Assembly: GCA_013813135.1 (NCBI GenBank)
Contig: JACCSF010000133.1
Coordinates: 1-9,003 of the forward strand
Length of the DNA: 9,003 nucleotides
From: Thermoleophilaceae bacterium
Lineage (GTDB): Bacteria > Actinomycetota > Thermoleophilia > Solirubrobacterales > Thermoleophilaceae
Reading direction: 5' to 3'
The notes beneath the pieces were generated by a model. It did no database searches, was not told where the DNA came from, and saw only the letters and a program-made list of their open reading frames with translations. The first letter of the stretch is position 1. Each line of letters begins with the position of its first letter. Position numbers and translations under genes: made by a program. Shown in pieces: positions 1 through 4,875 of the stretch.

Positions 1-541
1 CGCGCAGGCCGGCCGCGCCACCGCCCACCACCAGCACGTCGGCGTGGCGGCGCCGGTACTCGGTGCGCCACTCGCGCTCGGGCTGGCTGCGCGCGATCCG
101 GCCGAGCCCGGCGGCGTGGCGCAGCACCTTCTCGTAGAGCGGCCAGAAGCGGCGCGGGCGGATGAATGTCTTGTAGTAGAAGCCCGGCGGCGTGAACGGA
201 CCACCGACAAGGTCCGTCGCGCGCATCACGTCGAAGTTGAGCGACGGCGACGCGTTCATGTGCTCGACCTTCATCCCCTCGCGCACCGGCTCCGTGCAGG
301 CGCGCACGCCCGGCGCCCCGTCCACCGCCACCAGGCAGTTGGGGCACTGGCCGGCGCAGCACATCAGTCCGCGGGGGCGGTGGTACTTGAAGCTGCGCGA
401 GAACGTGCGCCGGCCGGACGCGAACAGCGCCGAGCCGATCGTGTCGCCCTCGAGGCCGGCGACCTGCTTGCCGTCGAACGTGAAGGAGACCTCGCGCTCG
501 CGATCGATGCGCTCGCCGTCGCTCGGGGGCAGCCGCGTCAT
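1..541 (-). CDS. Sarcosine oxidase / N-methylglutamate dehydrogenase alpha subunit, N-terminal part (cut by window edge)
   Basis: Translating the minus strand from ATG at 541 gives about 180 residues before the window ends. Residues 15-95 form the ferredoxin-like Fer2_4 domain of SoxA-type alpha subunits, with the family stretches SRSFKYHRPRG (48-58) and GFYYKTFIRP (119-128). Near residue 168 a Rossmann FAD/NAD fingerprint begins (DVLVVGGGAAGL). In the family this subunit binds a dinucleotide and, at its C-terminus, tetrahydrofolate that accepts the demethylated carbon; that end lies outside the window. Unusually for SoxA, it carries Cys61, Cys66, Cys69 and Cys82 in the C-x4-C-x2-C-x12-C spacing of a plant-type [2Fe-2S] site. 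The start overlaps the stop of the delta-subunit gene (ATGA, 541-538), implying translational coupling. The family is secure; the substrate (sarcosine, N-methylglutamate or another N-methyl amino acid) is not. The mgdC-like reading is inferred from the neighbours. Confidence 0.9.
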   Translation of the reverse strand, partial: MTRLPPSDGERIDREREVSFTFDGKQVAGLEGDTIGSALFASGRRTFSRSFKYHRPRGLMCCAGQCPNCLVAVDGAPGVRACTEPVREGMKVEHMNASPSLNFDVMRATDLVGGPFTPPGFYYKTFIRPRRFWPLYEKVLRHAAGLGRIARSQPEREWRTEYRRRHADVLVVGGGAAGLR

Positions 542-798
542 GCGGCGCCGCCCGGCAGCTCCGTCAGCAGCACCTGGTTCGTGCGCGTGTCGCGCTCGGC
601 GAGAAACCACTCCCCGCAACCGGAGCGGTGGAACCACCACTCGCGCTGGACCCCCGCCACGTTGTCGCGGAAGTAGTTGTAGGCGCCCAGCTCGCGGGAC
701 GACGGCGTGGCCCGCGGACGTGGGTTGACTTCGCCCCCGAAGCTGAAGTCGGTGACCTCGCGCGGGCCGCAGTTGGGACAGGTTAGAACGTAGGACAC
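538..798 (-). CDS. soxD: Sarcosine oxidase delta subunit family protein (SoxD/MgdB-like)
   Basis: A small protein of 86 residues, the usual SoxD size, and the zinc-binding subunit of heterotetrameric sarcosine oxidase and its relatives. It shows the family zinc ligands: Cys7 and Cys10 in TCPNCG near the N-terminus, then His57 and Cys61 in FHRSGCGEWF. The aromatic run EWWFH (53-57) is also typical. The start chosen is GTG at 798, because family members begin a few residues before the CPxCG motif. The frame stays open upstream to 918, but that extension runs through the purU promoter and into purU and has no family resemblance. Its Shine-Dalgarno site is weak (GAGA about 8 bases upstream). The gene is first in its operon and overlaps the alpha-subunit gene by four bases. 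In the usual soxBDAG order the beta subunit comes first; here it must lie beyond the window or elsewhere. Confidence 0.9.
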   Translation of the reverse strand: MSYVLTCPNCGPREVTDFSFGGEVNPRPRATPSSRELGAYNYFRDNVAGVQREWWFHRSGCGEWFLAERDTRTNQVLLTELPGGAA

Positions 799-850
799 GG
801 TACGGTCTCGACTAGCGGGCCATCTTAAACAAATTTGTCCAAGGGAGCAA
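799..850. promoter_or_regulatory. Divergent promoter region between the delta-subunit gene and purU, with a 10-bp palindrome
   Basis: These 52 bases separate two divergent starts and contain an AT-rich island in otherwise GC-rich DNA. A perfect palindrome, ACAAATTTGT, sits at 829-838. On the minus strand a possible sigma-70-like promoter can be laid out as TTGCTC (850-845), a 17-base spacer and TAAGAT (827-822). The palindrome would then lie between the two boxes, where a repressor could act. The promoter boxes are weak matches and are inference; the palindrome is seen directly. No convincing plus-strand promoter for purU was found. Confidence 0.45.
841..847 (+). promoter_or_regulatory. Ribosome binding site of purU
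   Basis: AAGGGAG lies only three bases before the purU ATG at 851. The spacing is short, but the purine run is the only good match nearby and supports this start. It is a useful comparison for the similarly close AAGGGG at 4854-4859. Confidence 0.6.
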
Positions 851-1723
851 ATGACGGAGACCGCCAAAGAAGTCGACACTGGTCGCCTGCTCGTCAGGTG
901 CGAGGACCGGCCCGGCATCGTCGCCGCGGTGTCGCGCTTCCTCTACCTGCACGGGGCCAACATCGCGCAGTCCGACCAGTACTCGACCGATCCCGAGAAG
1001 GGCACGTTCTTCCTCAGGATGGTCTTCCACATGCGCGGCCTCGCCCAGATGGCCGACGAGCTGCGCATGGCGTTTGAGGAGCAGGTCGGGCACCCGTTCG
1101 GCATGACCTGGAGCCTTCAGGACGCCGCCCGGCCCAAGCGTGTCGCGCTGATGGTCTCCCGCCAGGACCATTGCCTGCTCGACCTGCTCTGGCGATGGCG
1201 CCGCGGCGAGCTCGACCTCGACATCGGGCTGGTCATCTCGAACCACCCGGACCTGGCGGACGACGTCGCCCAGTTCGACGTCCCCTTCGAGCACGTGCCG
1301 GTCACCAAGGACACCAAGCGGGAGGCCGAGCAGCGTCAGCTCGAGCTGCTGCGCGTCAACTTCGACATGGTCGTGCTCGCCCGCTACATGCAGATCCTGT
1401 CGGGCGAGTTCCTCGCCCAGCTGGGAGCGCCGGCGATCAACATCCATCACTCGTTCCTGCCGGCGTTCGCCGGTGCCGGCCCGTACGAGCGGGCGAAGGA
1501 GCGCGGCGTCAAGCTGATCGGGGCGACCGCTCACTACGTCACCGAGGAGCTCGACCAGGGACCGATCGTCGAGCAGGACGTGATCCGCGTCTCGCATCGC
1601 GACGACGTGGACGCGCTGATCCGCCTGGGCGCCGACATCGAGCGCACCGTGCTGGCGCGCGCCGTGAGGTGGCACTGCGAGGACCGGGTGCTGGTCAGCG
1701 GCAACACGACGGTGGTCTTTTGA
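851..1723 (+). CDS. purU: Formyltetrahydrofolate deformylase
   Basis: The protein has 290 residues, close to the usual PurU length. PurU hydrolyses 10-formyltetrahydrofolate to formate and free tetrahydrofolate, in the cytosol. Residues 10-90 form the N-terminal ACT domain that marks PurU (LLVRCEDRPGIVAAVSRF, 13-30). Residues 96-285 are the formyltransferase-like hydrolase domain. The catalytic triad aligns as Asn197 and His199 in NIHHSFLPAF and Asp235 in EELDQGPIV; the His-Asp spacing of 36 matches that in GAR transformylase. GVKLIGATAHYVT (219-231) is a family signature. The gene diverges from a sarcosine-oxidase-like operon by 52 bases. Such linkage is known in gene sets for N-methyl compounds, where oxidative demethylation loads tetrahydrofolate with C1 units and PurU can release them as formate. 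That role here is inferred; the enzyme identity is nearly certain. Confidence 0.96.
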   Translation: MTETAKEVDTGRLLVRCEDRPGIVAAVSRFLYLHGANIAQSDQYSTDPEKGTFFLRMVFHMRGLAQMADELRMAFEEQVGHPFGMTWSLQDAARPKRVALMVSRQDHCLLDLLWRWRRGELDLDIGLVISNHPDLADDVAQFDVPFEHVPVTKDTKREAEQRQLELLRVNFDMVVLARYMQILSGEFLAQLGAPAINIHHSFLPAFAGAGPYERAKERGVKLIGATAHYVTEELDQGPIVEQDVIRVSHRDDVDALIRLGADIERTVLARAVRWHCEDRVLVSGNTTVVF

Positions 1724-1729
1724 CGGCAG

Positions 1730-1749
1730 CCGGGGGCTCGCGCCCCCGG
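1730..1749. terminator. GC-rich hairpin between convergent purU and mgsC
   Basis: A perfect 8-bp stem, CCGGGGGC (1730-1737) with GCCCCCGG (1742-1749), closes a four-base loop seven bases after the purU stop. No T-tract follows on either strand. Being symmetric and placed between convergent genes, it could stop transcription from both sides. High-GC actinobacteria often have hairpins without a U-tail, so a terminator is plausible but unproven. Confidence 0.55.
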
Positions 1750-1778
1750 ACCCCCGCGGCACGCTGGCCGGCCGTCGC

Positions 1779-3086
1779 TCACGCGCCGGGCACCCAGCTG
1801 GTGCCCGCCAGCGGCACCCGCGCCATCGCGCTCGCCTCGAGCGTGAGCGCCACCAGGTCCTCCGGCTCCAGGTTGTGCAGGTGCGACTTCCCGCACGCGC
1901 GCGCGAGCGTCTGCGCCTCGAGCACCATCGTGCGCAGGTAGTTCGCCAGCCGGCGGCCGCCCAGCTCGGGGTCGAAGCGCGCCGCCAGCTCGTCGTCCTG
2001 GGTGGAGATGCCCGATGGGTCGCGGCCCTCGTGCCAGTCATCGTAGAAGCCGGCCGCCGAGCCGATCTCGGCGTAGTCGGCGTCCAGCTCGGGCGCGTTG
2101 TCGCCGAGCGCGATCAGCGCGGCGACGCCGATCGACACCGCATCCGCGCCGAGCGCCAGCGCCTTGGCCACGTCCGCTCCCGAGCGGATGCCGCCGGAGA
2201 CGATCAGCTGCACCTGGCGGTGGACGTCCAGGTCCTGCAGCGCGTCCACCGCCGGGCGGATCGCCGCCAGCGTGGGGATCCCGACGTGCTCGATGAACAC
2301 CTCCTGAGTGGCGGCGGTGCCGCCCTGCATGCCGTCGAGCACCACGGCGTCGGCGCCCGCTTTGACCGCCAGCGCGACGTCGAAGTACGGGCGCGTGGCG
2401 CCGACCTTGATGAAAATCGGCTTTACCCAATCGGTGATCTCGCGCAGCTCGTGGATCTTGATCTCGAGGTCGTCCGGTCCGGTCCAGTCCGGATGGCGGC
2501 ACGCGCTGCGCTGATCGATCCCCTTGGGCAGGTCGCGCATCTCGGCGACCCGATCCGAGATCTTCTGGCCCAGCAGCATGCCGCCGCCGCCCGGCTTCGC
2601 GCCCTGCCCGACCACGACCTCGATCGCGTCCGCCTTGCGCAGGTCGTCCGGGTTCATCCCGTAGCGCGATGGCAGCAGCTGGTAGACGAGCATGCGCGAG
2701 TGCTCGCGCTCCTCGGGGGTCATCCCGCCGTCGCCGGTGGTCGTGCTCGTGCCGACCTCGCTGGCCCCCCGGCCGAGCGCCTCCTTGGCCGGCGCCGAGA
2801 GCGCGCCGAAGCTCATGCCGGCGATCGTGATCGGGATGTCGAGGTGGAGCGGCTTGGCGGCGTGCCGGGCGCCCACGGTCACGTCGGTGTCGCAGCGCTC
2901 GCGGTAGCCCTCGAGCGGGTAGCGCGACATGCTCGCCCCGAGGAAGAGCAGGTCATCGAAATGGGGCACCGGTCGCTTTGCGCCGAAGCCGCGGATGTCG
3001 TAGATGCCCTCGCGCGCGGCCCGCTGGATCTCGTGAATCGCGTTACGGTCGAACAGCGCCGACTCGCGCAGCCCTGGCCTCGCCAT
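1779..3086 (-). CDS. mgsC: FMN-binding glutamate synthase domain protein (N-methylglutamate synthase subunit C / GlxD type)
   Basis: This is a stand-alone version of the FMN synthase domain of GltB, 435 residues from ATG at 3086. In the family this domain receives ammonia (or methylamine in MgsC) from the amidotransferase side and forms the new C-N bond with reducing power held on FMN. Seen in the sequence, numbering from the TTG one codon upstream: the substrate-loop region GMSFGALS (91-98), GQGAKPGGGG (161-170), KPIFIKVGAT (223-232), and the FMN phosphate-binding stretch SGGIRSGADVAKALALGADAV (298-318). The only cysteines are at 66, 197 and 399, so the cysteine-rich [3Fe-4S] loop of classical glutamate synthase is absent; YDDWHEGRDPSGISTQD (349-365) stands in its place. 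The ATG overlaps the mgsB stop in TGATG and follows GGGAAG (3098-3093) by six bases, which favours it over the TTG at 3089. The family is certain; the methylamine role is inferred from the neighbours. Confidence 0.88.
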   Translation of the reverse strand: MARPGLRESALFDRNAIHEIQRAAREGIYDIRGFGAKRPVPHFDDLLFLGASMSRYPLEGYRERCDTDVTVGARHAAKPLHLDIPITIAGMSFGALSAPAKEALGRGASEVGTSTTTGDGGMTPEEREHSRMLVYQLLPSRYGMNPDDLRKADAIEVVVGQGAKPGGGGMLLGQKISDRVAEMRDLPKGIDQRSACRHPDWTGPDDLEIKIHELREITDWVKPIFIKVGATRPYFDVALAVKAGADAVVLDGMQGGTAATQEVFIEHVGIPTLAAIRPAVDALQDLDVHRQVQLIVSGGIRSGADVAKALALGADAVSIGVAALIALGDNAPELDADYAEIGSAAGFYDDWHEGRDPSGISTQDDELAARFDPELGGRRLANYLRTMVLEAQTLARACGKSHLHNLEPEDLVALTLEASAMARVPLAGTSWVPGA

Positions 3087-3796
3087 CAATAGCTTCCCGC
3101 GTTGTCGACGTGGAAGTTGTAGAGCCGGCGCGCCGACCCGTAGCGGCGGAACTCCGCCGGGTCGCAGCCGTCCGCCTGGGCCCGCGCGAGCAGCTCGGCA
3201 ACCTCCCTCAGGTGCTCCTCGCGCATCTCCTTCTCGATGCAGTCGGCGCCGAGGCCGGCGACGGCGCCGCGCACGTAGAGGCGTGCCTCATAGATCGAGT
3301 CGCCGAGCGCCTCGCCGGCGTCGCCGCACACCACCAGCCGGCCCTTCTGCGCCATGAACGCGCTCATGTGGCCGACCGAGCCGCGCACCACGATGTCCAC
3401 GCCCTTCATCGAGATGCCGCAGCGCGCCGAGGCGTCGCCGCGGATCGAGACCAGCCCGCCGTGCCCGGTGGCGCCGGCGGACTGGCTGGCGCTGCCGTCC
3501 ACAACGACGGTGCCGGACATGATGTTCTCGGCCAGCCCGACGCCGACGTTGCCGTGCACGCGCACGGTCGCCAGCTTGTTCATGCCGGCGCAGTAGTAGC
3601 CCGCGTGACCCTCGACGTCGACCTCGATCGGGGCGTCGATGCCCGCGGCAAGGGCGTGCGCCCCGCGCGGGTTGAGCACCCGCCAGTGGCGCGGGCCGTC
3701 CTCGCCGACGGCGTGCAGCGCGGCGTTCAGCTCTCGCAGCGGCGTGACGGCGAGGTCGATCTCCTGCGCGTCGAGCCCGCTCCCCAGAGCGGACAT
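3086..3796 (-). CDS. mgsB: GXGXG-domain glutamate synthase subunit (N-methylglutamate synthase subunit B / GlxC type)
   Basis: The protein has 236 residues and is the stand-alone form of the C-terminal GXGXG domain of GltB, a right-handed beta-helix that braces the other domains of glutamate synthase. Repeated glycine turns are visible: GHAGYYCAGM (63-72), GNVGVGLAENIMSG (82-95), GATGHGGLVSIRGDASARCG (108-127), GSVGHMSAFMAQKG (139-152) and GDAGEALGDSIYE (158-170). The C-terminal part (185-225) is helical and charged. The start is ATG at 3796, which shares its A with the stop of the amidotransferase gene (TGATG). A longer open frame to 3946 runs back through that gene and looks like low-complexity shadow coding. 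The stop overlaps the mgsC start in the same way, so the three subunits are probably made in fixed proportion. The family is secure; the mgsB/glxC name is inferred from context. Confidence 0.88.
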   Translation of the reverse strand: MSALGSGLDAQEIDLAVTPLRELNAALHAVGEDGPRHWRVLNPRGAHALAAGIDAPIEVDVEGHAGYYCAGMNKLATVRVHGNVGVGLAENIMSGTVVVDGSASQSAGATGHGGLVSIRGDASARCGISMKGVDIVVRGSVGHMSAFMAQKGRLVVCGDAGEALGDSIYEARLYVRGAVAGLGADCIEKEMREEHLREVAELLARAQADGCDPAEFRRYGSARRLYNFHVDNAGSY

Positions 3797-4698
3797 CAGA
3801 CCCGAGCCCGCTCCCAGCTGTAGACGCGACCCGGCTCCGGCTCCCACATCGTCGCGGTCTCCGCCCCCGGCAGCACCGCGATCGCGCGGTACTCGGAGGC
3901 CATCGCCACCCATTCGTCCGTCTCGGCCATCACGGCCGGCTTGCACGCGATCGGGTCGCGCAGCACCGCGAAGCCCTCGGCGGTGCCGACGGCGAAGGTG
4001 TAGAAGCCGTCCAGGTCCTCGAGGCAGCCCTCGAGCGCCTGCTCCAGCGTGGCGCCCTCGCGCAGCCGGTAGGTCAGGTAGCCGGCGGCCACCTCGGAGT
4101 CGTTGTCGGTCTCGAACTGGATGCCCTCGTGACGCAGCCGCCTGCGCAGGAGGTTGTGGTTCGAGAGCGAGCCGTTGTGAACCAGGCAGAGGTCCAGGCC
4201 GGTCGAGAACGGGTGCGAGTGCTCGGTGGTCACGGCGCTCTCGGTTGCCATGCGCGTGTGGCCGAGAGCGTGGCTGCCCCGCATCTCGTCGAGTGCGAAC
4301 GCCTCGATGAACTCGCGCGGAGAGCCTGCCTCCTTGTAGATCTCGATCGTCTGGCCCGCGCTCATCACGCGCAGCTCAGGGAGGTGCTCGCGCACCCAGG
4401 CCTGTGCAGCCTCGGCGTCCGTTTCCACGACGATCACCGCGTGGCTGGCGCGCAGCTCGTGCTCGCCGGCGCCGAACTCCCGCGCGAGCGCGTCGCGGAC
4501 CGCCCCCCAGTCCTGATCGGGGTCGGGTGAGAACAGCGAGAGCTTGGAGGACCCGATCGGCGCGGGCTCGCGGTAGACGGCAACGCCGGCGCTGTCGGGG
4601 CCGCGATCGCTCAGCTGCATCAGCATCGCGCCGAGGTGACTCCCGAGGCCGCCGCTGACGTCGAGCGACTTAGAGAACAGTCCGGCGATTCCACACAT
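3796..4698 (-). CDS. mgsA: Class II glutamine amidotransferase (N-methylglutamate synthase subunit A / GlxB type)
   Basis: The protein has 300 residues from ATG at 4698. It is an Ntn-hydrolase glutaminase homologous to the N-terminal domain of glutamate synthase and GlmS. The catalytic Cys2 would be exposed when the initiator methionine is removed (MCGIAGLF). Other family landmarks are QLSDRGPDSAG (28-38), GHTRMAT (146-152, substrate arginine), VHNGSLSNH (173-181, oxyanion-hole Asn-Gly) and ETDNDSE (196-202). The frame extends to 4755, but only the start at 4698 places the nucleophile at position 2. The gene heads a three-gene operon with mgsB and mgsC, and no NADPH-dependent GltD-type gene is present in the window. 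It diverges from the GlnT/GmaS-like gene. In the N-methylglutamate pathway this subunit would act on gamma-glutamylmethylamide, releasing methylamine in place of ammonia. That substrate is inferred, since a glutaminase role fits the residues equally well. Confidence 0.9.
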   Translation of the reverse strand: MCGIAGLFSKSLDVSGGLGSHLGAMLMQLSDRGPDSAGVAVYREPAPIGSSKLSLFSPDPDQDWGAVRDALAREFGAGEHELRASHAVIVVETDAEAAQAWVREHLPELRVMSAGQTIEIYKEAGSPREFIEAFALDEMRGSHALGHTRMATESAVTTEHSHPFSTGLDLCLVHNGSLSNHNLLRRRLRHEGIQFETDNDSEVAAGYLTYRLREGATLEQALEGCLEDLDGFYTFAVGTAEGFAVLRDPIACKPAVMAETDEWVAMASEYRAIAVLPGAETATMWEPEPGRVYSWERARV

Positions 4699-4875
4699 AG
4701 TCCGACGACCGAGTGTAGGCAGGCGCCGATCCCCGGCCCATAGGTGGCGGCGCACAATTCCCCGGACAGCTATGTGTGGTTCTCACACTGTTCGCCGAGC
4801 ACACCCCCGAAGGGCCAAAGGTGTGCGGGGCCACATTGGCCGTGCTGGGGGTTAAGGGGTAGTTTGCCTCGCCAG
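4699..4875. promoter_or_regulatory. Divergent regulatory region between mgsA and the glnT/gmaS-like gene, with nested inverted repeats
   Basis: No gene is seen here. Three inverted repeats occur. The first is GTGTG (4774-4778) with CACAC (4784-4788). The second is GCACACC (4799-4805) with GGTGTGC (4820-4826). The third is GGCCAA (4813-4818) with TTGGCC (4836-4841), strengthened inside by TGTG (4822-4825) with CACA (4832-4835). The second and third share the GTGTG arm, so as RNA they would be mutually exclusive. The centres of the first and second are about 31 bases apart, near three helical turns. Weak promoter candidates are TACACT on the minus strand (4717-4712) for mgsA, and TTGGCC (4836-4841) with TAGTTT (4860-4865) for the plus-strand gene. 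The repeats are seen; operator or attenuator function is inference. Confidence 0.5.
4854..4859 (+). promoter_or_regulatory. Possible ribosome binding site AAGGGG that leaves the gmaS/glnT start ambiguous
   Basis: AAGGGG ends four bases before an in-frame TTG at 4864 but 16 bases before the ATG at 4876. If it is used, the protein starts at the TTG and is four residues longer. The ATG alternative has no other Shine-Dalgarno match and would need a nearly leaderless message, for which TAGTTT (4860-4865) could be the -10 box. Confidence 0.4.

Noticed and set aside
812..2041. Minus-strand open frame of 409 codons across purU and the purU-mgsC junction
   Set aside because: It is antisense to well-supported purU and mgsC, is rich in Arg/Ala/His/Asp, has no recognisable domain and crosses a hairpin. 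It is typical shadow coding in very GC-rich DNA.
1875..3092. Plus-strand open frame of 405 codons opposite mgsC
   Set aside because: It is antisense to the FMN glutamate synthase domain, has biased Arg/Ala/Val/His composition and lacks a ribosome site or motif.
1779..4698. A conventional glutamate synthase large subunit (gltB) broken by frameshifts
   Set aside because: The three parts are complete domains, each with its own ATG and stop joined by precise TGATG overlaps, in the order known for MgsABC/GlxBCD. This is a genuine split-subunit enzyme, not a pseudogene.
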